From: Clostridiales bacterium | GTDB taxonomy: Bacteria; Bacillota; Clostridia; Oscillospirales; CAG-382 | NCBI GenBank assembly: GCA_016286245.1 | Contig: JAEESG010000006.1 | Location: 1 to 36,204, forward strand | Length of the DNA: 36,204 nt | Direction of reading: 5' to 3' | Part shown: piece by piece, positions 8,591 through 16,544 of the stretch | How the letters are laid out: every line of letters starts with the position of its first letter | Position numbering within the stretch: the stretch's first letter is position 1 | Program-made: the position numbers and the translations under genes | Notes under the pieces: model-generated | What the model saw: the letters and a program-made list of their open reading frames with translations, nothing else | Told to the model about the DNA's origin: nothing | Databases searched by the model: none

Positions 8591-9757
8591 ATGTATCACA
8601 TAAAATTTTACAACAAGATAGCAAAAATTGCCGCCGATAAATTTGACAAGGAAAAATATGACGTCGGAGAAGCAGTCGAAAATCCCGACGCGATAATGGT
8701 GCGCTCGGCATCTTTGCACGAAATCGGACTCGGAAAAAATCTTCTTGCGATAGCAAGGGCGGGCGCGGGCGTAAACAACATCCCGATAGACAAATGCAGC
8801 GAAAAGGGTATTGTCGTTTTCAACACCCCCGGAGCCAACGCAAACGCCGTAAAGGAGCTTGCCATAGCTTCTCTTATTCTCTCGTCGAGAAAGATTGTAA
8901 AGGGCATCGAGTGGGCACAGAGCTTAGAATCTTGCGACGACGTGTCGGCTGCCGTTGAAAAAGGCAAAAGCGAATTTGCGGGCCCCGAAATTTACGGAAA
9001 AACGCTCGGTATAATAGGCCTCGGCGCGATAGGCGTACAGCTTGCGAACATCGCGACGCACCTCGGAATGAAGGTTTACGGATACGACCCGTATATAACC
9101 GTGGATTCCGCATGGATGCTTACGAAATCCGTAATTCACGCGGGAACTCTTGCCGAAATATACGAAAAATGCGACTATATTTCCGTTCACGTGCCGTCAA
9201 ATCCCGAAACAAGAGGTATGATAAACGAAGACGCGATTTCGCAGATGAAAGACGGTGTGAGAATATTAAATCTTGCAAGGGCGGACCTTGCCGACGCACA
9301 GGCGGTAAAAAAGGCGATTTCCGATAAAAAAGTTGCCTGCTACGTTACCGATTTCCCGACGAAAGAGCTTCTCGGAGTCGACGGAATCATAACAATTCCG
9401 CATCTCGGAGCGTCCACCCCCGAATCCGAGGACAACTGCGCGGTTATGGCGGCAAAAGAACTCATAAGCTTTATCGAGACGGGCTGTATAAAGAACAGCG
9501 TAAACTTCCCGGACGCCATCATTCCCGACACCGACAACGTAAGAGTCTGCGTGTTCCACAAAAACGTGCCGTCCATCGTTGCTCAGACCTCAAAGGTGCT
9601 GTCGGATATGAACATTAACATTGAAAACATGATCAACCGTTCCAAAAAAGACAATGCGTACACGCTTATCGAGGTAAACGGCGATATATCAAAGGACGCG
9701 GAAGACCGCATAAGGTCCATAGAAAACGTAATGAGAGTACGGGTTATAAGAAAATAA
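8591..9757 (+). CDS. serA: D-3-phosphoglycerate dehydrogenase (ACT-domain form)
   Basis: SerA oxidises 3-phosphoglycerate with NAD+ at the entry to serine synthesis. The 388-residue protein has the D-2-hydroxyacid dehydrogenase fold: substrate half with ARAGAGVNNI, Rossmann motif TLGIIGLGAIGVQLAN (about residues 137-152), catalytic Arg in NLARADL, the acidic residue in the TDFPTKE region, and catalytic His in IPHLGASTPES. The C-terminal ~70 residues form an ACT domain (VPSIVAQTSKVLSDMNINIENM), the usual site of serine feedback. The long intervening domain of 520-residue SerA proteins is absent. Start ATG 8591 follows AAAAGGA. Coupled to serC. Confidence 0.95.
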   Translation: MYHIKFYNKIAKIAADKFDKEKYDVGEAVENPDAIMVRSASLHEIGLGKNLLAIARAGAGVNNIPIDKCSEKGIVVFNTPGANANAVKELAIASLILSSRKIVKGIEWAQSLESCDDVSAAVEKGKSEFAGPEIYGKTLGIIGLGAIGVQLANIATHLGMKVYGYDPYITVDSAWMLTKSVIHAGTLAEIYEKCDYISVHVPSNPETRGMINEDAISQMKDGVRILNLARADLADAQAVKKAISDKKVACYVTDFPTKELLGVDGIITIPHLGASTPESEDNCAVMAAKELISFIETGCIKNSVNFPDAIIPDTDNVRVCVFHKNVPSIVAQTSKVLSDMNINIENMINRSKKDNAYTLIEVNGDISKDAEDRIRSIENVMRVRVIRK

Positions 9758-9763
9758 AACCAA

Positions 9764-9792
9764 AAAACCGGCTTTGAAAAAAGCCGGTTTTT
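9764..9792 (+). terminator. Terminator of serC-serA
   Basis: AAAACCGGCTTT and AAAGCCGGTTTT form a perfect 12 bp stem around a GAAA tetraloop, with the T-rich arm acting as the U-tract. Confidence 0.88.
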
Positions 9793-9805
9793 GATATTGC
9801 GTCAG

Positions 9806-9835
9806 AAACGCAAAAAAATCGTATTTTTTGCGTTT
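9806..9835. repeat. Second 12 bp inverted repeat between serA and nfnA
   Basis: AAACGCAAAAAA and TTTTTTGCGTTT pair perfectly around a 6-base loop, directly after the serA terminator. No U-tract follows the stem, so it is not a standard terminator. It could be a backup terminator, a regulator-binding palindrome or a degenerate repeat. Confidence 0.4.
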
Positions 9836-9851
9836 GCGGAGCCTAAATGCA

Positions 9852-9880
9852 TTGACACATTATAAAAAAGATATTATAAT
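9852..9880 (+). promoter_or_regulatory. Consensus promoter of the nfnAB operon
   Basis: TTGACA (9852-9857), 17-base spacer, TATAAT (9875-9880): a perfect match to the sigma-A consensus, about 34 bases before the nfnA start. Confidence 0.85.
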
Positions 9881-9913
9881 ATTTATATTATTATACTGAT
9901 ATGGAGGAAAACC

Positions 9914-10756
9914 ATGTATCGTATCGTATCAAAGGAAATTTTGAATCCGACGGTCGTAAAAATGGACGTCGAAGCTCCGTTTGTTGCAAAAAAGGCGCTT
10001 CCGGGGCAGTTTATAATATTGAGAGTGGACGAAAACGGCGAACGTATACCGCTCACCGTCGCAGACTACGACAGGGAAAAAGGAACGGTCTCGATTATCT
10101 TTCAGATAGTCGGCGCGACGACCGAAAAACTTTCCCGTCTTGAAGAGGGGGACTTTATATGCGATTTCGCGGGTCCTCTCGGAAGAGCGACAAAAACGGA
10201 AGGCCTAAAAAAAGTGGCGGTTGTCGGCGGCGGCGTCGGATGCGCGATTGCCTTCCCCGTTGCGAAAAGACTTCACGAGCTGGGCTGCGAGGTGCATTCT
10301 GTCGTGGGCTTTCGAACGAAAGATCTTGTAATTCTTGAAGACGAATTCAAAAAAGTGAGCGACAAATATATCCTCATGAGCGACGACGGCTCTTGCGGCG
10401 AAAAGGGACTCGTTACCGACGCGCTCAAAAAGCTTCTTGACGGAGGCGAAAAGTACGACGAGGTCATAACGATAGGTCCGCTTATCATGATGAAATTCGT
10501 GTGCAGGCTCACAAAGGAATACGGAGTAAAGACGGTAGCGTCGATGAACCCGATTATGATAGACGGAACGGGAATGTGCGGCGGCTGCAGGCTTACCGTG
10601 GGCGGAAAAACGGTGTTTGCGTGCGTCGACGGTCCCGAATTCGACGGCCACGAGATAGATTTCGACGAGGCTATGGCGAGAAGCACGATATATAAGCCGT
10701 TTGAAAGGGAGATGCACGAAAAAACGTGCAATCTTCTGAACCGGCAGGCGAAATAA
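9914..10756 (+). CDS. nfnA: NADH-dependent ferredoxin:NADP+ oxidoreductase small subunit (NfnA-type)
   Basis: A ferredoxin-NADP reductase-like flavoprotein of 280 residues, close to the size of Thermotoga NfnA. NfnAB couples NADH and reduced ferredoxin to NADP+ reduction by flavin bifurcation; older names are SudB or glutamate synthase-associated flavoprotein. The N-terminal FAD barrel is followed by a nucleotide-binding motif KKVAVVGGGVGCAIA (about residues 97-111). The C-terminal 2Fe-2S site is DGTGMCGGCRL plus a later FACVDGPEFDGHEIDF, matching the Asp-plus-three-Cys pattern of NfnA. Start ATG 9914 has GGAGG 7 bases before it. nfnB follows 30 bases downstream. A dihydroorotate dehydrogenase electron-transfer subunit is the main alternative, but the nfnB partner argues against it. 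Confidence 0.9.
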   Translation: MYRIVSKEILNPTVVKMDVEAPFVAKKALPGQFIILRVDENGERIPLTVADYDREKGTVSIIFQIVGATTEKLSRLEEGDFICDFAGPLGRATKTEGLKKVAVVGGGVGCAIAFPVAKRLHELGCEVHSVVGFRTKDLVILEDEFKKVSDKYILMSDDGSCGEKGLVTDALKKLLDGGEKYDEVITIGPLIMMKFVCRLTKEYGVKTVASMNPIMIDGTGMCGGCRLTVGGKTVFACVDGPEFDGHEIDFDEAMARSTIYKPFEREMHEKTCNLLNRQAK

Positions 10757-10786
10757 CAAAATTTTTACGGTAAAAGAGGTAAAAAC

Positions 10787-12175
10787 ATGCCTAACATGTC
10801 ATTGAAAAAGAATATAATGCCGACGCAGGCGCCCGAAATAAGAAACTCAAATTTCAACGAGGTTGCGCTCGGATATACAAAAGAACAGGCAATCGACGAA
10901 GCAAAAAGGTGCTTAAACTGCAAAAATCACCCGTGCGTCGGCGGCTGTCCCGTTAAAATAAGGATTCCCGACTTCATACAGAAAGTCGCCTGCGGCGAAT
11001 TTGATGAAGCGTATAAGATAATAAGCGAGTCCTCCAGCCTTCCCGCAGTGTGCGGACGCGTGTGCCCTCAGGAAAATCAGTGCGAGGGCAAGTGCGTCAG
11101 AGGAATAAAGGGCGAACCCGTCGCAATAGGCAGACTTGAAAGATTCGTCGCCGACTATCATAACGAAAACTGCGATAAAAAGGCGCAAAAGCCCGTTTTC
11201 AACGGACATAAGGTCGCCGTTGTCGGCTCGGGCCCTTCGGGACTTACCTGTGCGGGCGACCTTGCGAAAAAAGGGTATGAGGTAACCGTTTTTGAGGCGC
11301 TTCATACGGCGGGCGGCGTTCTCGTTTACGGAATTCCGGAATTCAGGCTTCCGAAGGCGATAGTAAAAAAGGAAATAGACGGTCTGTGCGACCTCGGAGT
11401 CGATATAAAGACGAATATGATCGTAGGAAAGACGGTGTCCGTCGACGAGCTTATTGACGAATACAAGTTCGAAGCGGTATTCATCGGCTCGGGCGCGGGA
11501 CTTCCGAAATTTATGAATATACCCGGCGAAAACTTAAAGGGCGTGCTCTCGGCAAACGAGTTTTTGACGAGAATAAACCTCATGAAAGCGTATAAGGACG
11601 GCAGCGACACGCCCGTAATGCATGCGAAAAAGACGGTTGTCGTGGGCGGCGGAAACGTTGCCATGGACGCCGCAAGATGCGCAAAGCGCCTGGGATCCGA
11701 GGTTTACATAGTTTACAGAAGAAGCATGGAGGAACTTCCCGCAAGAAAAGAGGAAGTCGAGCATGCCGTGGAAGAAGGCATAATTTTCAAGACGCTCAAT
11801 AATCCCGTTGAAATATACGGCGACGAAAACGGCTTTGTAAAGAGCATAAAATGCGTTGAAATGACGCTCGGCGAGCCCGACGAATCGGGCAGAAGAAGAC
11901 CCGTCGTAAAAGAGGAAAGCGAATTTGTAATCGACGCCGACTGCGTTATCATGGCGCTCGGAACGTCGCCGAATCCGCTCATAAAATCCACGACGAGCGG
12001 TCTTGAAACACAGAAGTGGGGCGGAATTATCGCCGACGAAAACACCGGACTTACGTCAAGAGAGGGTATTTATGCGGGCGGCGACGCCGTAACGGGAGCC
12101 GCGACCGTAATACTCGCCATGGGAGCGGGCAAAAACGCCGCGGAAGCGATAGACGAATACATAAAAAACAAATAA
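10787..12175 (+). CDS. nfnB: NfnB-type large subunit (glutamate synthase small-chain-like oxidoreductase)
   Basis: This 462-residue FAD/NAD(P) oxidoreductase is the size of NfnB and is often annotated as homotetrameric NADPH glutamate synthase (GltA). N-terminal cysteines for two 4Fe-4S clusters are visible: CLNCKNHPCVGGCP (about residues 42-55) and VCGRVCPQENQCEGKC. The FAD site KVAVVGSGPSGLTCAGDLAK is near residue 145, the GGVLVYGIPEFRLPK block follows, a second nucleotide site KTVVVGGGNVAMDAARCAKR lies near 285, and the C-terminal GIYAGGDAVTGAATVILAMG closes the FAD fold. Pairing with nfnA in one operon supports the bifurcating complex. True glutamate synthase is encoded elsewhere in the window, which favours Nfn over GltA. 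Confidence 0.9.
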   Translation: MPNMSLKKNIMPTQAPEIRNSNFNEVALGYTKEQAIDEAKRCLNCKNHPCVGGCPVKIRIPDFIQKVACGEFDEAYKIISESSSLPAVCGRVCPQENQCEGKCVRGIKGEPVAIGRLERFVADYHNENCDKKAQKPVFNGHKVAVVGSGPSGLTCAGDLAKKGYEVTVFEALHTAGGVLVYGIPEFRLPKAIVKKEIDGLCDLGVDIKTNMIVGKTVSVDELIDEYKFEAVFIGSGAGLPKFMNIPGENLKGVLSANEFLTRINLMKAYKDGSDTPVMHAKKTVVVGGGNVAMDAARCAKRLGSEVYIVYRRSMEELPARKEEVEHAVEEGIIFKTLNNPVEIYGDENGFVKSIKCVEMTLGEPDESGRRRPVVKEESEFVIDADCVIMALGTSPNPLIKSTTSGLETQKWGGIIADENTGLTSREGIYAGGDAVTGAATVILAMGAGKNAAEAIDEYIKNK

Positions 12176-12176
12176 A

Positions 12177-12716
12177 ATGAAAATGAACGGAAACATCAGA
12201 AAATTCGTAAATGCGGCAATGCTTGCGGCGCTGACGTGTGTTGCCGTGCTTATTATAGAAATCCCCATCCCCGCGACGAACGGATATATTAACGCCGGCG
12301 ACGGGATTGTGCTGCTCTGCGCCGCTTTGCTCGGAAGCGTGTACGGAGGCTTTGCGGCGGGAATCGGCGCATCTCTTGCCGACTTGCTTCTCGGCTACGT
12401 CAGATACGTGCCGGCGACGTTTATCATCAAATTTATAATGGCGTTTATCGCCGGAATGATTTTCAAAAAATCCGACCCGAAAAAGAGCGCGGGAATAATA
12501 CTTTGCGCGTTCGCTTCGGGACTTGCGGCTGAAACGGTTATGATTGCGGGATATTTCATATATGAATCGCTGCTGCTCGGATACGGCTTTGCGGGCGCGC
12601 TTGCGGGCGTCCCCGGAAATATCTTTCAGGGTGTCGGCGGAACCGTAATATATGCGATTTTGCTCTTTGCCGTAAAGAAAAACAAGTTTTTATCCGAAAA
12701 AATAAGCAAAAAATAA
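12177..12716 (+). CDS. ECF transporter substrate-binding (S) component
   Basis: A 179-residue, strongly hydrophobic protein with about five or six membrane segments. The INAGDGIVLLCAALLG, GASLADLLLGYVRYVPATF and IIKFIMAFIAGM blocks are typical of the ECF riboflavin/pyridoxine/HMP S-component group. S components capture a vitamin and dock on a shared EcfAA'T module, which is not in this window. The substrate cannot be settled from motifs; a vitamin precursor is likely. The start lies 1 base after the nfnB stop with no clear Shine-Dalgarno, so translation is probably coupled to nfnB. Confidence 0.85.
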   Translation: MKMNGNIRKFVNAAMLAALTCVAVLIIEIPIPATNGYINAGDGIVLLCAALLGSVYGGFAAGIGASLADLLLGYVRYVPATFIIKFIMAFIAGMIFKKSDPKKSAGIILCAFASGLAAETVMIAGYFIYESLLLGYGFAGALAGVPGNIFQGVGGTVIYAILLFAVKKNKFLSEKISKK

Positions 12717-12733
12717 AAAACGGAAGTATTGAA

Positions 12734-13282
12734 ATGGGAATAATAACAGACGAAACGGTTTACAAGGGAAGGCCCGACAGGAGCACGAGGATTGACAAGG
12801 AGAACGACGCGTACGATTTTCTTGAAAACGCGGGAGTCGAATTTTCAAGAGTCGACCACGCGCCCGTCGATACTATAGAGGAATGCGCGGCGGTAAAGGC
12901 GCTTTTGGGGCTCGGGCTATGCAAAAATCTGTTTTTGTGCAATTATCAGAGGACGAAATACTACATGCTCGTGATGCACGGCGAGAAAAAATTCAGCACC
13001 GCCGTCGTGTCAAAGCAGATAGCGTCGTCGAGGCTGTCGTTTGCGCCCAAAGAGGACATGCAGAGCATGCTCAACCTCACTCCCGGCTCGGTTACGATTT
13101 TAGGTCTCATATACGATAAGGAAAAAAAGGTGCGGCTGCTTATAGACGAGGACATACTGAACGACGAATATTTCGGATGTCATCCCATGATAAACACGTC
13201 GTCGGTGAAATTCAGCACGAAAGACCTCAAAGAAAAGGTACTGCCCGCGCTTGCGCACGAATACACGGTAGTTCGCGTGTAA
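12734..13282 (+). CDS. PrdX/YbaK-type aminoacyl-tRNA(Pro) deacylase
   Basis: The 182-residue protein matches stand-alone editing domains related to the prolyl-tRNA synthetase insertion domain, which hydrolyse mischarged Ala- or Cys-tRNA(Pro). Recognisable blocks are FSRVDHAPVDTIEECAA, LCKNLFLCNYQRTKYYMLVM (with the family Lys near KNLFL), LSFAPKEDM, LTPGSVTILGLIYD and a late GCHPMINTSSVKFSTKDL. This order is typical of PrdX/ProXp-ala. RBS CGGAAG precedes ATG 12734, 17 bases after the ECF gene, so it is the last gene of the nfn operon. The link to the other genes is unclear. Substrate specificity (Ala versus Cys) is not decided. Confidence 0.85.
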   Translation: MGIITDETVYKGRPDRSTRIDKENDAYDFLENAGVEFSRVDHAPVDTIEECAAVKALLGLGLCKNLFLCNYQRTKYYMLVMHGEKKFSTAVVSKQIASSRLSFAPKEDMQSMLNLTPGSVTILGLIYDKEKKVRLLIDEDILNDEYFGCHPMINTSSVKFSTKDLKEKVLPALAHEYTVVRV

Positions 13283-13283
13283 T

Positions 13284-13312
13284 TTGCAAATTGCTTTGTA
13301 AAATGGTATAAT
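13284..13312 (+). promoter_or_regulatory. Promoter of ychF
   Basis: TTGCAA (13284-13289), 17-base spacer, TATAAT (13307-13312), 35 bases before the ychF ATG. Confidence 0.75.
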
Positions 13313-13347
13313 AAAACGGTAAAAATAATAAAAAGGGTTGTAATTTT

Positions 13348-14442
13348 ATGAAACTCGGAATTGTAGGACTTCCAAACGTCGGAAAAAGCACGCTTTTCAA
13401 CGCGATTACAAACGCGGGAGCCGAATCGGCGAACTACCCGTTCTGCACGATAGACCCCAACGTCGGCGTGGCCGTTGTGCCGGACAAGCGGCTCGACGTG
13501 CTTGCGTCAATGTATAATCCAAAAAAATACACTCCCGCCGTAATCGAATTCGTCGATATTGCGGGACTCGTCAAGGGCGCGTCGAAGGGAGAGGGACTCG
13601 GAAACAAGTTTCTCTCGCACATAAGAGAGGTCGACGCGGTCGTCCACGTCGTAAGATGCTTTGAAAACGACGACATCATACACGTCAGCGGCAGAGTTGA
13701 TCCCGCGTCGGACGTCGAAACGATAAATCTCGAGCTCATTTATTCGGATATCGAAATAGTCGAGAGAAGAATCGAGCGAGCAAAGAAAATTCTGAAAGGC
13801 GATAAGTCGGTTCAGAAGGAAATAGACCTTCTCGAAAAAATACTCGCGCTCTTAAACTCCGGTAAAAAGGCAAATACGATAGATTACGACAAGGACGAGC
13901 TTGAAATTTTAAAAGAAGTGCCGCTTCTTTCGGCAAAGCCGGTCATTTACGTCGCAAATATCAACGAGGACGCCATAGGAGAAGACCTTTCGCAAAACAA
14001 ATATTATATGCGGTTAAAAGCGATTGCCGACGAGGAAAAATCGGGAATAATAAGCATCTGCGCCGAGCTTGAAGAGGAAATCGCCTCCCTTGAGGAAGGC
14101 GAAAAGAGAGAGTTTTTAAAGGAACTCGGCATTGAGCAGAGCGGACTTGACAATCTTGTCGGCGCATGCTACGAGCTTCTGGGGCTTATCAGTTTTCTTA
14201 CGGCGGGTCCCGAGGAAGTGCGTGCGTGGACGATTAAAAAAGGAACCAAAGCGCCTCAGGCGGCGGGAAAGATACACTCGGATTTTGAAAGAGGCTTTAT
14301 ACGCGCGGAAGTAATATCGTTTGACGAGCTTGTTGCGTGCGGGTCCACCGCCGCGGCAAAGGAAAAGGGCGTTATGCGCTCGGAAGGCAAGGACTACGTC
14401 ATGCAGGACGGCGACGTGGTGCTGTTCAGATTCAACGTGTGA
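13348..14442 (+). CDS. ychF: Redox-regulated ATPase YchF (Obg-family)
   Basis: YchF is an Obg-related P-loop NTPase that prefers ATP and associates with ribosomes, affecting stress responses and translation start choice. The 364-residue length is standard. Visible motifs are G1 [10 protein letters not shown] (about residues 6-15), the switch region [14 protein letters not shown]3 [12 protein letters not shown], a coiled-coil helical insert, and the degenerate G4 region [10 protein letters not shown] in place of NKxD, which explains ATP use in this family. The C-terminal TGS domain includes [20 protein letters not shown] and [16 protein letters not shown]. It is a single-gene transcription unit with its own promoter. 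Confidence 0.96.
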   Translation: MKLGIVGLPNVGKSTLFNAITNAGAESANYPFCTIDPNVGVAVVPDKRLDVLASMYNPKKYTPAVIEFVDIAGLVKGASKGEGLGNKFLSHIREVDAVVHVVRCFENDDIIHVSGRVDPASDVETINLELIYSDIEIVERRIERAKKILKGDKSVQKEIDLLEKILALLNSGKKANTIDYDKDELEILKEVPLLSAKPVIYVANINEDAIGEDLSQNKYYMRLKAIADEEKSGIISICAELEEEIASLEEGEKREFLKELGIEQSGLDNLVGACYELLGLISFLTAGPEEVRAWTIKKGTKAPQAAGKIHSDFERGFIRAEVISFDELVACGSTAAAKEKGVMRSEGKDYVMQDGDVVLFRFNV

Positions 14443-14469
14443 TTTGAGATAAAAAATATTACGTTTCTA

Positions 14470-14498
14470 TTGAAAATGTTTTTTCGATGTGATATACT
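14470..14498 (+). promoter_or_regulatory. Promoter of the LRR lipoprotein gene
   Basis: TTGAAA (14470-14475), 17-base spacer, TATACT (14493-14498), 34 bases before the ATG. Confidence 0.7.
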
Positions 14499-14531
14499 AT
14501 TTTTTGTGAATATATAAAAAGGAGAAAAGCA

Positions 14532-15458
14532 ATGAGAAAAAAAATATTTGGAGTAATTTGCATTTTGCTTTGCCTGTGCTTTATCTTTTCCTCGTGCGAA
14601 AAAGAGGATGAAGAGGCAAATACGGGCGCGGACGGTGAAAACACCGAAGTAACGGAAGATACTCCTGTCATTCCCGAGGAAGAAGTAAAGGAAAAGTTCG
14701 AATACAGCTTCTCGGGCGAAGAAGCGACTCTCAACGCATATAACGGAACGGATGAAGAGGTCATACTTGAAGAGACCGTAATAAGAATAAAGAAGAAAAA
14801 AGAGAAAAAGACCGTAAAGGAAACGGTTGAAAACGAAGACGGCACCACGTCGGAAGTCGAAAAGACGGTTGAGGAAACGGTTGAAGTTCCCGAGGAATAC
14901 ACGCTTACCGCCATTGCGGCAGGCGCGTTTATGGGAAATGAAAGCGTAAAGAAGGTTGTCATCCCGGACAGCGTCGCAACAATCGGCGACGCGGCGTTCC
15001 AGGGCTGTACGGCGCTGAAAGAGGTTACGCTTCCGAGCGGACTTGCAAAAATTTCCGACAGACTTTTCTACGGCTGTGAAAATCTTGAAAACGTGAATAT
15101 CCCCTCCACCGTTGAAACGGTAGGCCTGTTTGCGTTCGGAGATATATTCAATCCGACGGCGTGGTATGAAAACCTTTCGGACGAGACGGTTGTCGTAGGC
15201 GACGGTATACTGCTTAAATATAACGGAAGCGCCGAGTCGGTTTCATATTCCGACGAGATAAAGAAGGTGGCTTACTATGCCTTTTACGGCACTCCGGTTA
15301 AGGAAGCGTACTTTACGAACTCCGTGGAAGACATACACGAGCTTGCGTTTTACCGCACGGGCGCTACCGTAATGCTGCCCGCGGGACATTCAAAGATAAG
15401 CACGTTCAGAAACAACGGAATCACGGTAAAAACCTACGAGGCGGCTTCACAGGAATAA
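14532..15458 (+). CDS. Surface lipoprotein with BspA-like leucine-rich repeats
   Basis: A 308-residue secreted protein. The N-terminus MRKKIFGVICILLCLCFIFSSC is a lipoprotein signal with lipobox FSSC. Next comes a very acidic, Thr-rich linker with a run of charged residues (KIKKKKEKKTVKETVENEDG), then LRR_5/BspA-type repeats from about residue 130: VKKVVIPDSVATIGDAAF, LKEVTLPSGLAKISDRLF and LENVNIPSTVETVGLFAF. Such repeats usually mediate adhesion or ligand binding at the surface. No enzyme domain is visible. A strong terminator follows, so it is monocistronic. Confidence 0.88.
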   Translation: MRKKIFGVICILLCLCFIFSSCEKEDEEANTGADGENTEVTEDTPVIPEEEVKEKFEYSFSGEEATLNAYNGTDEEVILEETVIRIKKKKEKKTVKETVENEDGTTSEVEKTVEETVEVPEEYTLTAIAAGAFMGNESVKKVVIPDSVATIGDAAFQGCTALKEVTLPSGLAKISDRLFYGCENLENVNIPSTVETVGLFAFGDIFNPTAWYENLSDETVVVGDGILLKYNGSAESVSYSDEIKKVAYYAFYGTPVKEAYFTNSVEDIHELAFYRTGATVMLPAGHSKISTFRNNGITVKTYEAASQE

Positions 15459-15471
15459 TCATTAAAAAAAT

Positions 15472-15504
15472 AAAAAAGCAGAAAAGTATTTTTCTGCTTT
15501 TTTT
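15472..15504 (+). terminator. Terminator after the LRR lipoprotein gene
   Basis: AAAAAAGCAGAAAA pairs with TTTTCTGCTTTTTT over about 14 bp with a very short loop, ending in a run of Ts. Confidence 0.85.
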
Positions 15505-15587
15505 GAATTCAAAAAACGACAAAAAGCAACAAAAAGCAAAGCCCGGCGCAATACCTGAATTTAAATTATATTTAAGGGGTCTTTACA

Positions 15588-16514
15588 TTGGCGCGCGCAA
15601 GCAGAGCATCGGTTAAAAAACTTGTTATAAAAACACTCGAAAAATATTCTTCCACCGAGGTGTCGGAAGAAGAACTCAAAAGAATAATACTTGCAAACGG
15701 ATATACGCTTATCTGCTTCGAGCAAAAGGCGGGGAAGCATAACAATGCGGTGCTGTCTCTTATGAAGAGGGCGGACGTGCTTGAAAAAGCAAAATATCTC
15801 GACGCGTTTCTGTGCGTTTTTGAGGGAAGACATCTTGCTTTTCTGAGGAAAGACGTTTCGGAAAAGAGATATTTTTACGGACTGAGCTATATTCTCGGAA
15901 GCATTATCATAAGAAAGGAATACGGTGAAAATCCCGATAATCCCATAGACGCGCACGCGTTTGCGCATTACCTCGTGCAGATAGCGACCCGCGGGCTGAT
16001 TTATAACCAGTTCAGTCTTTTCCCGAAAGGAAGTATCGCGGTCCTTGTCGCTTTCGTCTTCCTGTTTTCCTTCTTTGTCGGCAGGATTTTTACCGAAAAA
16101 GTCAAAGGCTATGAAAACGCAAACACGCTTTCGTGGGCGGACGAACCATATTTTGAAGAAGAAGTTTTTTCGGCGCAGGACGTGAAAAATACCGACGGAA
16201 TAAGCGCCGACGAGCCGACGGCGGAGGTTTTCGCCGCGGTTTTGGGTGAAATAACACCGCACGAAAATGAAAACGGGGAGATTTTGGGGATAATCAATAA
16301 TGCGGAAAACACGGAAATTCCCGAAAACAAAGAGGAACCGGGTATAGAAAAATTCGTTACCGACGAAAACGAGCGGGTTTACTACGCAACCAAAAGCGGT
16401 AAAAAGTATCACGTTGCGGGATGCAGTTATATTGTCGGGAAGGAAACGAAAATCATAACAAAGGAAGAAATCGAAAGCGGAAAATATACGCCGTGCTCAA
16501 AGTGCATAGGGTAA
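15588..16514 (+). CDS. Single-pass membrane protein with degenerate ImmA/IrrE-like domain and C-terminal Cys motif
   Basis: A 308-residue protein starting at TTG 15588, 8 bases after AAGGGG. Residues 1-140 resemble an ImmA/IrrE (M78) metallopeptidase fold: a helical start, a strand pair ending FLRKDVSEKRYFYGLSYILGSIII, and DAHAFAHYLV, which aligns with the family's EANAFAxxLL block. The catalytic HExxH is replaced by LSYILG, so no zinc peptidase activity is expected. A membrane segment lies at about 149-166, then an acidic linker of ~100 residues. The end, YATKSGKKYHVAGCSYI through TPCSKCIG, is the C..CxxC zinc-binding tail seen on some secreted nucleases and surface proteins. Function unknown; the M78 relation is my inference. 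Confidence 0.65.
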   Translation: MARASRASVKKLVIKTLEKYSSTEVSEEELKRIILANGYTLICFEQKAGKHNNAVLSLMKRADVLEKAKYLDAFLCVFEGRHLAFLRKDVSEKRYFYGLSYILGSIIIRKEYGENPDNPIDAHAFAHYLVQIATRGLIYNQFSLFPKGSIAVLVAFVFLFSFFVGRIFTEKVKGYENANTLSWADEPYFEEEVFSAQDVKNTDGISADEPTAEVFAAVLGEITPHENENGEILGIINNAENTEIPENKEEPGIEKFVTDENERVYYATKSGKKYHVAGCSYIVGKETKIITKEEIESGKYTPCSKCIG

Positions 16515-16515
16515 C

Positions 16516-16544
16516 AAAAAAAGACGGTTTTACCGTCTTTTTTT
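16516..16544. terminator. Bidirectional terminator between convergent genes
   Basis: AAAAAAAGACGGT and ACCGTCTTTTTTT form a perfect 13 bp stem with a TTT loop. A-run on one side and T-run on the other let it serve both strands. It overlaps the end of the minus-strand beta-helix gene. Confidence 0.88.

Noticed and set aside
10787-12175. Annotation as a true NADPH glutamate synthase small chain
   Set aside because: The gene is paired with an NfnA-like gene, has no large glutamate synthase chain beside it, and a separate complete glutamate synthase operon exists in the window.
15561-16412. 283-residue minus-strand ORF
   Set aside because: It is the exact antisense of the ImmA-like membrane protein gene, which has a better ribosome site and domain structure.
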